A DNA stretch of 64,000 bases from Marinomonas foliarum (GTDB lineage: Bacteria > Pseudomonadota > Gammaproteobacteria > Pseudomonadales > Marinomonadaceae). Shown piece after piece: positions 55,647 through 64,000 of this stretch. The stretch lies in contig NZ_QPJQ01000021.1 in the NCBI RefSeq assembly GCF_003337275.1, positions 1 through 64,000 on the forward strand, in the 5' to 3' direction. How positions within the stretch are numbered: position 1 is the first letter of the stretch; each line of letters begins with the position of its first letter. The translations under genes and the position numbers were made by a program. The notes beneath the pieces are model-generated. The model was not told the DNA's origin. It saw only the letters and a program-made list of their open reading frames with translations, and did no database searches.

Positions 55647-56501
55647 TTGACCCTCCACGACATCAAAGAAAGTGAATTAGAAAAACGTGAGACCGCTCTG
55701 CATGACATTACTCTTAGCGCAGGAGCATTAGCACTGGAACGCTATCACGCCAGAAAACCGGGCGACTTTACCATGAAAGGCCAGCAAGACTTTTTAACAG
55801 AAGCCGATGCGCTAGTAGAAGAACACATTCGTCAGGCTATTCATCGGCTTTTTCCTAACGATGGATTGCTTGGGGAAGAAACAGGAGGCTCAGTCACCAA
55901 CCCATCCCTTTGGGTGGTTGACCCCATTGATGGCACGGCCAACTTCGCCCGTGGCATCGATCATTTTTGTATTTCCATTGCTTTTGTTCATAACGGCGAA
56001 ACACTACTTGGTGCGATCTACAACCCTACGACAAACGAAATGTATGTAGCGCGCAAAGACCACTACGTCAGCAAAAATGGTCAGGCGCTGCGAGTTTCCA
56101 CTATAACAGATACCCATAGCTCCTCCTTTGAATTAGGATGGTCTACACGGGTTCCCCAAGAAATCTACTTAGCAATCGTTTCTTCATTATTGGCAAGTGG
56201 CACCAATATTCGTCGTGGCGCATCTGGCGCGTTAGCATTGGCTTGGGTAGCAGAAGGTAGAACTGACGGCTACGCTGAATCACATATGAATGCATGGGAT
56301 TGCTTAGCAGGTTTACTCATGGTGCGTGAAGCTGGCGGTCGAACAGGCGTTTACCCTCAGACTCACCAGGAGATAGCCCATGGCGGAGCCATTCTAGCCG
56401 TCGCTCCTGGTGTCGCGGAACAGTTTTCCAATGACACCATGATATCTTTGTCCACTAAGACACATAACCGAAAAGAAAATCAGTTTGGACTGACTGCCTA
56501 A
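55647..56501 (+). CDS. Inositol-monophosphatase-family phosphatase
   Basis: This 284-residue Mg-dependent phosphatase starts with TTG at 55647, supported by AAAAGGAT six bases before it; the next ATG would remove the first conserved helix. Metal- and phosphate-binding motifs: GEETGG, WVVDPIDGTANFARG and NAWDCLAGLLMVREAGG. The family hydrolyses inositol phosphates, histidinol phosphate and sugar phosphates. Here, in an importer operon, it probably removes phosphate from the imported ligand. Confidence 0.88.
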   Translation: MTLHDIKESELEKRETALHDITLSAGALALERYHARKPGDFTMKGQQDFLTEADALVEEHIRQAIHRLFPNDGLLGEETGGSVTNPSLWVVDPIDGTANFARGIDHFCISIAFVHNGETLLGAIYNPTTNEMYVARKDHYVSKNGQALRVSTITDTHSSSFELGWSTRVPQEIYLAIVSSLLASGTNIRRGASGALALAWVAEGRTDGYAESHMNAWDCLAGLLMVREAGGRTGVYPQTHQEIAHGGAILAVAPGVAEQFSNDTMISLSTKTHNRKENQFGLTA

Positions 56502-56533
56502 TCTGTTGATCCCATACAATGAAAGAGACAATT

Positions 56534-57169
56534 ATGACCACCGAAAAAGTAAAAAAGCGCTACCCTCGTCCACCAATAAGCCTAATTGAGAGCAATATTC
56601 CGGGCTGGGGAGTGGATATCTACATTGGCGGCTCGACTGGTGTGGCAGACGCAGAACTACTTGAAAAACATAATATTAAAGTGGTGCTTAACTGCGCGAT
56701 AAATCTAGATATTGACCTTGTAAACTCACAAGGGCCTAACCCACCGGAGCACCTGCTAAAGCATGGTTGGGCGCCTGTGCGTTATTACAAAATTGGCATG
56801 ATCGATGGCCCTGGAAACCCTGAATCCATGATATTGGCAGGTTATCACTTAATGCGTTCAGCTCTAGATCAGGTACTGCCTGAAAAAGCCTCCTATAAAG
56901 TTCGTGAAAAAGGCAATATTTTGGTGAATTGTCGTGGTGGACGAAGTCGTTCCGTCACTATAGTTGCCCTATTTTTGCATTTAGAATATCCAGATCGCTA
57001 CCCGACACTGGATTCTGCCATTGCACATATTCGGGAAAAACGAGAGCTTCACCCAGATGAATGGTATGAAACCCCAAAACCCGCCTTAATTCACCTAGCA
57101 GAACGTGCCGCCAGCATGGAAAAGGTACTGCGCGACGCGAGCTTTGGTCAGGATATGAGAAAAGCATGA
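56534..57169 (+). CDS. Dual-specificity/tyrosine-type phosphatase
   Basis: This 211-residue cysteine phosphatase has the P-loop VNCRGGRSRSVTIVALFLH, a Cys-X5-Arg motif with Asn where His usually precedes the Cys. An Asp in KIGMIDGPGN may be the general acid. The N-terminal GWGVDIYIGGSTGVADAELLEKHNIKVVLNCA is typical of DSP folds. I use the ATG at 56534, which follows AAAGAGA, over one at 56519. The stop overlaps the LacI start by 4 bases. Its substrate may be a phosphorylated small molecule rather than a protein, judged by context. Confidence 0.82.
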   Translation: MTTEKVKKRYPRPPISLIESNIPGWGVDIYIGGSTGVADAELLEKHNIKVVLNCAINLDIDLVNSQGPNPPEHLLKHGWAPVRYYKIGMIDGPGNPESMILAGYHLMRSALDQVLPEKASYKVREKGNILVNCRGGRSRSVTIVALFLHLEYPDRYPTLDSAIAHIREKRELHPDEWYETPKPALIHLAERAASMEKVLRDASFGQDMRKA

Positions 57170-58182
57170 AAAACCAGCAACCGAAAAATATCGCCAGCGC
57201 CGCAGAAGTAGCCAAACTCGCTGGCGTTTCTCGGTCTGCTGTTTCTCGCACCTTTACCCAAGGTGCGAGCGTCTCCAAAGACACTCGTGAACGTGTACTG
57301 GCTGCTGCTGCAGAGCTAAATTACCACGTCAATCATCTTGCCCGTGGCTTATCTAACGAGAAAAGCCGCCCCGTTTGTATTCTTGGTGCTAACCTGAATG
57401 CACCCTATCAAGCTAGCTTACTTGATGCCCTCACCCAGCGTTTGCAATTAGCTGGCCGGGCGGTGATGGTAATAAATACTTCTGGTGGTGAAGCCAGTGC
57501 TGATGCAGCATTAAGACAAACGTTAAATTATCGCGCATCGGCGACTATTGTGTTATCCGGCACTCCACAAACCACCTTGATTGAAACCTGTGTAAAGAGC
57601 GGCCAGCAAGTCATCCTTGTGAACCGTGCTGGACAGTTTGAAGGCACTGATCACATCAGTATCGACTATCAATCCGCCATGGCAGACGCTCATCACATGT
57701 TGCTACGAGCTGGTTGCACAAACCTTGCTGTTGTCTCGTCAACCATTCAATCACCCAGTTTACTGACTCGTGAAAAACTGTTTATTCAAGCCGCCGATAA
57801 TGCTAAACAAGCATGTAGCTTGTTGCGAGCTGGGCCCACTAGCTATCAAACTGGTGTCGAAGCAGCACGACGTTTATTAGCCTCGCGTTACAGACCGGAC
57901 GGCGTCTTTTGCGTTACTGATTTGATCGCCTGTGGTTTTATAGATGTTGCTAAAAATGAGTTTGGTTTACGAATTCCAGAAGACATCTGCATTGTCGGAT
58001 TTGATGATATTGAACAGGCAAGTTGGCTTGGCTATCAGCTCACCACTTTTTCACAACCATTGGGTGCTATGGTCGATGCCATTTCAGAACTCTTGGAAAA
58101 CGCCTCTGACAAAGCGCGTAACAAGCAACATTTAACCTTCCATGCACCACCCGTTTGGAGACATTCGGTTCGACCAAGCTAA
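57166..58182 (+). CDS. LacI-family transcriptional regulator
   Basis: This 338-residue regulator has an N-terminal helix-turn-helix (SAAEVAKLAGVSRSAVSRTFTQGASVSKDTRERV) and hinge (YHVNHLARGL). A periplasmic-binding-protein-like effector domain follows, ending in VGFDDIEQASWLGYQLTTFSQPLGAM. It overlaps the phosphatase gene by 4 bases and closes the six-gene operon it probably controls. The palindrome at 51307-51322 is the likely operator. The effector is unknown; a dephosphorylated product of the pathway is plausible. Confidence 0.92.
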   Translation: MKNQQPKNIASAAEVAKLAGVSRSAVSRTFTQGASVSKDTRERVLAAAAELNYHVNHLARGLSNEKSRPVCILGANLNAPYQASLLDALTQRLQLAGRAVMVINTSGGEASADAALRQTLNYRASATIVLSGTPQTTLIETCVKSGQQVILVNRAGQFEGTDHISIDYQSAMADAHHMLLRAGCTNLAVVSSTIQSPSLLTREKLFIQAADNAKQACSLLRAGPTSYQTGVEAARRLLASRYRPDGVFCVTDLIACGFIDVAKNEFGLRIPEDICIVGFDDIEQASWLGYQLTTFSQPLGAMVDAISELLENASDKARNKQHLTFHAPPVWRHSVRPS

Positions 58183-58289
58183 CCACATCGCCCCTTTTCT
58201 CTGTTAGTAAAGTCGAGCGATTTTGTTATTTTCTTCTCGATTGAAGCATCGTAACCTTTTTCGTTCGAGCTTTTTTATAGGGAGTGACC

Positions 58290-58703
58290 ATGCTCAACAA
58301 AACACAAATCAAAGTACGCGGCTATCACCTAGACCTTTTCCAACATGTAAACAACGCGCGATATTTAGAGTTTATAGAAGAAGGACGCTGGGCTTTCTTT
58401 GATGAATTTTTCGAACGCGATGACTGGATGCAAGAAGATTTTGTTTGGCCCGTTGTTAATATCAATATCAACTTTAAATCGCAAGCCAATTTCGGTGACC
58501 TACTCGAGGTACAAACCCACTATACCAAGATAGGTAATCGCAGCATCACCATGAAGCAAACCATTGTAAAACTCCCTACCAATGAAATGGTTGTTGAAGC
58601 GGATGTGACCTATGTTTGTTTCTCCAAAGCCGCCAAAGCCGCTGTTCCTTTTCCTGATGACATCAGACAAAAAGTCGAGCAATCTATTGCATCTTTAAAG
58701 TAG
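58290..58703 (+). CDS. fadM: Long-chain acyl-CoA thioesterase FadM
   Basis: This 137-residue single hot-dog domain matches E. coli FadM (YbaW): TQIKVRGYHLDLFQHVNNARYLEFIEEGRW, including the Asp/His active-site region, and VVNININFKSQANFGDLLEV. It hydrolyses acyl-CoA thioesters in the cytoplasm. AGGGAG precedes the ATG at 58290; a GTG two codons earlier overlaps that site. It is monocistronic by spacing and separate from the siderophore EntH-type thioesterases. Confidence 0.9.
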   Translation: MLNKTQIKVRGYHLDLFQHVNNARYLEFIEEGRWAFFDEFFERDDWMQEDFVWPVVNININFKSQANFGDLLEVQTHYTKIGNRSITMKQTIVKLPTNEMVVEADVTYVCFSKAAKAAVPFPDDIRQKVEQSIASLK

Positions 58704-58841
58704 CCATAAAGCCGGACTGATTTTTGTAAAACAATGTGCGAAATAAGTGAAAAGGTCGCGTATGGATTATGGAAAGCCTTGATTTTCATTGAGAAAATTC
58801 GCTCTGCCACTTAAGCTAAATGCTAACAAGGAGACATTAGC

Positions 58842-59912
58842 ATGAAAGCAGAACGACTGAAAAACACTATTACGTTTCTCGTAATGATCTTAAGTATTCT
58901 GATCATATTGAGGCTGTACTTACCTTATTGGGCGCTTTATACAGTGAATCAAAAATTGTCTGATATGGGCGATTATTCGGGACACATAGAAAACGTCGAC
59001 ATAGATCTTTATCGAGGTGCGTATCAGCTGCACGAGCTGTCTGTTTCAAAAGTAAAAGGCACACACAAAGTGCCCTTTGTTCGTGCTGACAACATAGATA
59101 TTGCATTAAGCTGGCACGCATTGTTTAAAGGCGAAATTCTTACTGATATCTCCCTAGATTCACCACAGGTCAACTTTGTCGACAGTGAAAAAGAAGATAA
59201 CACCCAATCAGGCAAAGGTGGCGACTGGCAAGGCGTCGTCGAAGGGCTTATACCTATTACCATCAGTAAAATCAGCTTAAACAATGGCAACATTGCCTTT
59301 CGCAATTTCGAATCAGAACCTCCGGTTAATATTCAACTTACCGAACTTCACGCTAACGTTTCCAACCTAACCAATATCAGCGGACAAGACGGTAAACGTG
59401 TGGCGAGCTTAAACCTAGACGCAAAGTTACTTAATTCACCCTCTTTGGAAATGAACGCAGAGTTCGATCCTTTTGTCTCTGACGATTTTAATATCGCCTT
59501 AAAAACAGAATCTGTCTCACTGCCTTTGCTTAATGATTTTGCCCGAGCCTATGCCGGATTTGACTTTCGAGCAGGCACTGGTGAAGTTGTCAGCGAGCTA
59601 AAAGCAGAAAATGGAGAGCTAACTGGCTACGTAAAACCCTTATTTAAAAAAGTTGATATTCTGGATTGGCAACAAGATGCAGTAGAAGATGGCGATGGGC
59701 TATTCCAACTTTCTTGGGAAGGGTTAAGCGGCGGACTAACAGGCTTATTTACCAACAGCGATACGGACAAAGCCGCGACGATAATAGAGATCAATGGCTC
59801 ACTAAATGACCCAGAAATCAGTGCTTTCGACGCAGTTTTAGAAGCATTGAAAAACGCTTTTATAGAAGCATTCGATAACAAGTTTGAAGGGCTTAAACCA
59901 AAGAGTGACTAG
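58842..59912 (+). CDS. DUF748 (AsmA-like) envelope protein
   Basis: This 356-residue protein has one N-terminal membrane anchor (residues about 9-30), then a DUF748-type periplasmic region (HIENVDIDLYRGAYQLHELSVSK, LSWHALFKGEILTDISLDSPQVNFV). AsmA-like proteins span or line the periplasm and some move lipids; this one's role is unknown. AAGGAG precedes the ATG. Its stop codon overlaps the stop of the convergent GNAT pseudogene, sharing CTAG. Confidence 0.82.
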   Translation: MKAERLKNTITFLVMILSILIILRLYLPYWALYTVNQKLSDMGDYSGHIENVDIDLYRGAYQLHELSVSKVKGTHKVPFVRADNIDIALSWHALFKGEILTDISLDSPQVNFVDSEKEDNTQSGKGGDWQGVVEGLIPITISKISLNNGNIAFRNFESEPPVNIQLTELHANVSNLTNISGQDGKRVASLNLDAKLLNSPSLEMNAEFDPFVSDDFNIALKTESVSLPLLNDFARAYAGFDFRAGTGEVVSELKAENGELTGYVKPLFKKVDILDWQQDAVEDGDGLFQLSWEGLSGGLTGLFTNSDTDKAATIIEINGSLNDPEISAFDAVLEALKNAFIEAFDNKFEGLKPKSD

Positions 59913-60318
59913 CTATCGTGTTCGAAGCGCTTTCCTAAGCCGACAACGTCATCATTGCCATAACCAATTGCTTTGTAAAATTCGATGACGGTTTGATTTG
60001 TATTACGGACTTGCAGATTTATTTTGGGACAGCCTTTGGCTGTGATTGATAATTCAACCTCTTTCATAATCGCCTGTCCGTAGCCTTTTCTTTGATGGTC
60101 TGGGCTAACAGCTAAATAGTTAATCCAGCCACGATGTCCTTCATAACCCCCCATTACCGTCGCAACCACGCTATTGTTTACGACTCCAACGAGAAACCTA
60201 CCTTCAACTTGCGATCAATATCTTTATTAGGATCGTTCTGAGGAGCCACTAAACCACATTGATTCCATAGAGCAATCACTACTTTTCTGTCTTTTTCTTC
60301 ATATGGGCGAATATTCAT
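59909..60318 (-). pseudogene. GNAT N-acetyltransferase (YpeA-like), frameshifted
   Basis: The gene begins at 60318 with MNIRPYEEKDRKVVIALWNQ and CGLVAPQNDPNKDIDRKLKV, matching YpeA-type acetyltransferases, then shifts frame near 60190-60210 and meets a stop. A second frame resumes with RFLVGVVNNSVVATVMGG and continues YEGHRGWINYLAVSPDHQRKGYG (the acetyl-CoA loop) to the end at 59909. Compared with the family, roughly ten bases appear to be missing at the joint. An ATG at 60169 could make an 86-residue fragment holding only the acetyl-CoA-binding half. Confidence 0.82.
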
Positions 60319-60334
60319 AACATTCAAAGACCTT

Positions 60335-60802
60335 CTATTTAGTCATGATCGATAATGCCTTCTCACCTCGCTTTAGGACCCAATACAAGTAAGCCACAAC
60401 GATTAAATTAAACAGCAATACTGCAACGTTAACATGGCTAGGATTTTGATAAATAGCATAAAGCTCAAAGGGAATATAAAGTGAGCCACTGATGAAAGCG
60501 AACCACTCCGTCCAACGTAATTTATGCCATAAGCCATAGGCGATAACAAAGCGAAAACAGGCATACATTAGAGAGATAATTATCACTAATACATGATCTT
60601 GCTGAATGATTTTTTCAACGAAGGTTAACAGCAAATTAACATAATAGTTGTTTGGAGAGATGGGCCAGTTTTGCATTATCTGAGCCGCGAGCTGGTGTAG
60701 GTCTTGCTTAGCGATAACATTGACACTTAAGGCTAAACATAAGGCCAGTAGACCTTTTACTCCATCAACAACCGCAATTGCTTTTAAGCCTTCAAACTTC
60801 AT
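60335..60802 (-). CDS. DUF2127 family membrane protein
   Basis: This 155-residue protein has four hydrophobic segments: GLLALCLALSVNVIA, VLVIIISLMYACFRFVIAYGLW, WFAFISGSLYIPFELYAIY and VAVLLFNLIVVAYLYWVL. The opening GLKAIAVVDGVKGLLAL and the YIPFELYAI string are typical of DUF2127. Function unknown. It has its own minus-strand start, and the acetyltransferase pseudogene follows after 16 bases. Confidence 0.8.
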   Translation of the reverse strand: MKFEGLKAIAVVDGVKGLLALCLALSVNVIAKQDLHQLAAQIMQNWPISPNNYYVNLLLTFVEKIIQQDHVLVIIISLMYACFRFVIAYGLWHKLRWTEWFAFISGSLYIPFELYAIYQNPSHVNVAVLLFNLIVVAYLYWVLKRGEKALSIMTK

Positions 60803-60916
60803 AGGTTCGACTTTTTGATAAAAGAATCATCATACTAGAGTTGGATGACAAAAAAGTGATCGCGATATTGTTTCCTTCTTTGTTACCCGTGCTTGTAGAA
60901 AAGCAGTAATTTGCAT

Positions 60917-60953
60917 AAAAAAGGCGAGCAAGACTAAAAGTCTGGCTCGCCTT
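60917..60953 (-). terminator. Terminator of the chemoreceptor gene
   Basis: Read on the minus strand, AAGGCGAGC and AGACT arms pair with their complements around a 3-base loop, followed by six Ts. It lies about 18 bases after the chemoreceptor stop. Confidence 0.88.
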
Positions 60954-60971
60954 AATAGAGCTTAGAAACGG

Positions 60972-62855
60972 CTACACTTTAAATTTATCTAAAGATCTCG
61001 CTTGTTCTACAGTAATCTCAACCATGGTTTCACACAGGACAGATTGACCTTGTGCAGCATCAGAAACAGATTGGCTAATATCACGAATATTCGTAGTATT
61101 ACGGTTAATCTCATTGGATGTTGCACTTTGCTCTTCAGCGGCGGCAGCAATTTGAATAGTCATTTCATTGATTTCAATAATGCTCTTGCGAATTGCCTCC
61201 AAAGATACCTTAGCTTGGTCTGCAACCTGCTGAGTATTATTCGCATTTTTACGACTCTCCAGAATCGCTTTTTCGGCGCCTCTTACACCCGCTTGTAACT
61301 GTTGAATCATTTTCTTAATCTGTTCGGTAGACTCTTGAGTTTTAGACGCTAAAGTTCGAACTTCATCAGCAACGACAGCAAAGCCTCGGCCTTGCTCACC
61401 TGCGCGGGCCGCTTCAATGGCAGCATTCAGAGCCAGCAAGTTAGTCTGATCAGCGATATCAGTAATAACGGTTAAGATTGACTCTATGTTGTCGCTGTAA
61501 CCCACTAGCTCATTAATCGTTGTTACTACATCGCCCATTTGATCTGTCAATTGAGCAATAGACGTTGTCGTTTTATCAACAATGACTTCACCTTCTTTCG
61601 CAGCCACGTCGGCTTGATTTGCTCGACTTGCTGCTGTTTGCGCGTTATCAGCAACATCATGCGCAGTGGCAGACATTTCATGCATTGCTGTCGCAAGTTG
61701 ATCTAGTTCATTAAGCTGAGTATAAAGTTGTTTAGAAGATTCCACAGAAGATTCTGCAGTCTTATCAGTATTCTCGCGAATATGATGAGATTGATTTTTT
61801 ACTTCACCAATTAAGCGCTGCAAATAATCAATAAATTTATTAAATTCACCCGATACATGACCAAATTCATCATCACTGGTAATCGCCAGACGCTTAGTTA
61901 AATCACCTTGCCCACCATTAATTTCTTCTAACGATTCATGCAAAGCGCGAAGTGGCTGCAATAAACGAGTCACAACAAAATACAGCACGATAGAAACAAG
62001 TAAGGCTGCGATTAATGTCCCCCAAAAAGCGATCCAACCAAATTCTCGCACACTAGCGAACAATTTATCTTCATCCAATACCACACCGACATACCAATCT
62101 GAGCCGTACAAATTAGGTAATGGACTGAAAGAAACATAAACAGGAGTATTGTCGGCCAGCCGTTTCTCTACCAAGTCTGTGCTTAATGTTGGCACACCGT
62201 CCTGAAGTAAACTAGAAACCGACTTACCGTTTAAACTTGCATTAGGATGACTAATGATTTTTCCATCTTTACTCAATAAAAATGCATAGCCAGTATTATT
62301 AAAGTTAAGTGCATTTACTGACGCAGAGACTGTTTTAAGGCTGATATCACCACCAAACGCCCCTTTAAAAGTGCCTTGATCACGAAAAGTAGCAGCGGCT
62401 GATATCAAGATTTCGCCTGTTACTGAATCAGGATACGGCTCAGTTAAAATCGTTTGCTTATGCTGTTGAGCAGTACTATACCAAGGGCGTTTACGCGCAT
62501 CCCAGCCAGGTGGATTCCAATTAGGATCATTGGTGATCCGACTACCATTCGTATCCAAACCACCAAACAATAATAAAAATTCTTGCTTATTAATAGGCGC
62601 ATCAAATGCTTTTTGAATCGTCTCTTGGCTAAAGTCTGCGTTTACCGTTTGAGCAATAACTTCAATCAAATTTATTTTGTTTTGTAGCCAATTATCTACC
62701 TGCAAAGCCAATGCTTTACTGCTCTCTTGAGTACTAGTAGTCGTTTTTTCCAATAGCGCACTTCTTAGACTACTGTATTGCAACCACGAATACAGTGAGA
62801 ATGCCAAAACAACCACGACAGATGCACTCAAAACAACCTTATGAGATACCTTCAT
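60972..62855 (-). CDS. Methyl-accepting chemotaxis protein with dCache amino-acid sensor
   Basis: This 627-residue chemoreceptor has membrane segments at about 7-27 and 275-295, a periplasmic dCache_1 domain between them, a HAMP domain (about 297-350) and a cytoplasmic signalling domain. The tip is [36 protein letters not shown]. The ligand-pocket residues R123, W125, Y126, Y141, D143 and D170 match the amino-acid-binding dCache motif as I recall it from PctA, at a constant offset of 3. Trp118 stands where PctA has Tyr121. No CheR-tethering pentapeptide ends the protein (it ends LDKFKV). Confidence 0.92.
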   Translation of the reverse strand: MKVSHKVVLSASVVVVLAFSLYSWLQYSSLRSALLEKTTTSTQESSKALALQVDNWLQNKINLIEVIAQTVNADFSQETIQKAFDAPINKQEFLLLFGGLDTNGSRITNDPNWNPPGWDARKRPWYSTAQQHKQTILTEPYPDSVTGEILISAAATFRDQGTFKGAFGGDISLKTVSASVNALNFNNTGYAFLLSKDGKIISHPNASLNGKSVSSLLQDGVPTLSTDLVEKRLADNTPVYVSFSPLPNLYGSDWYVGVVLDEDKLFASVREFGWIAFWGTLIAALLVSIVLYFVVTRLLQPLRALHESLEEINGGQGDLTKRLAITSDDEFGHVSGEFNKFIDYLQRLIGEVKNQSHHIRENTDKTAESSVESSKQLYTQLNELDQLATAMHEMSATAHDVADNAQTAASRANQADVAAKEGEVIVDKTTTSIAQLTDQMGDVVTTINELVGYSDNIESILTVITDIADQTNLLALNAAIEAARAGEQGRGFAVVADEVRTLASKTQESTEQIKKMIQQLQAGVRGAEKAILESRKNANNTQQVADQAKVSLEAIRKSIIEINEMTIQIAAAAEEQSATSNEINRNTTNIRDISQSVSDAAQGQSVLCETMVEITVEQARSLDKFKV

Positions 62856-63022
62856 ATACCACAGCCTTAATTAAGGAGTTAAATTTAGTATTTGGATAAA
62901 AAAATCAACACCATACGGTCAGTATCATATCTATTTTTTGTAATCTTCGGTAAAAATATATTAATTGGCTATAAAGCGATACTTTTTTGGTGTGTTTTTT
63001 TAACTATGTAATGAGCCCCATT

Positions 63023-63055
63023 AAAAAACCCCGCATTCCTTTCAGAAGCGGGGTT
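63023..63055 (-). terminator. Terminator of katG
   Basis: On the minus strand, AACCCCGC / GCGGGGTT form a stem with further pairing inside, followed by six Ts, 35 bases after the katG stop. Confidence 0.88.
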
Positions 63056-63090
63056 GGGTGTTGGTAACACCAATAAACGAAACTAAGAGA

Positions 63091-64000
<910 letters not shown>

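Overview
The window looks like chromosomal DNA of a marine gammaproteobacterium of the Oceanospirillales type, with Marinomonas my best guess. This rests on gene content, family resemblance and moderate GC; no rRNA or taxonomic marker is present, so it is inference. I saw no tRNA, rRNA, CRISPR array or complete insertion sequence. The window is gene-dense, and the right edge cuts a katG gene.

Layout. 0.1-1.4 kb: a C-terminally truncated fasciclin lipoprotein, a Tat-exported MsrB and a cold-shock protein. 1.6-9.9 kb: an amino-sugar catabolic unit, with nagB-kinase-nagA on the minus strand divergent from a binding-protein-dependent sugar importer (binding protein, two permeases, ATPase) and a GntR/HutC regulator on the plus strand; the shared control region holds a 28-bp tandem repeat and three copies of a 13-bp motif. 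10-14.3 kb: a DUF3422 membrane protein, a secreted hypothetical, a Blc lipocalin and a heparanase-like GH79 protein.

14.3-45 kb is a large catecholate siderophore locus. It has fepBDGC uptake genes; fes, an mbtH-like gene, a 2841-residue NRPS and entS in one minus-strand run; a divergent TonB-dependent receptor; entCEBA plus an entD-type phosphopantetheinyl transferase; and a plus-strand run of FecCD permease, ATPase, MFS exporter and a second, one-module NRPS. EntCEBA makes 2,3-dihydroxybenzoate (DHB) and loads it on the EntB carrier domain. The large NRPS (C-A-T-E-C-A-T-TE) should join DHB, a D-configured basic amino acid and L-serine into an oligoester of the vanchrobactin/chrysobactin type. 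The second NRPS (C-A-T-TE) carries a glycine specificity code and would draw on the same DHB supply. Fur-box-like sites precede fepB, lie between fes and the receptor, and precede entC.

45-64 kb: a FucP-type sugar symporter; a ZntA-type metal ATPase behind a textbook MerR-family promoter with a 20-bp spacer; an isochorismatase-fold hydrolase; a Qnr-like pentapeptide-repeat protein; a six-gene operon (fused permease, ATPase, AfuA-type binding protein, inositol-monophosphatase-like enzyme, dual-specificity-type phosphatase, LacI regulator) that looks like an import-then-dephosphorylate system; fadM; a DUF748 protein; a frameshifted GNAT pseudogene; a DUF2127 protein; an amino-acid-type dCache chemoreceptor; and the 3' part of katG.
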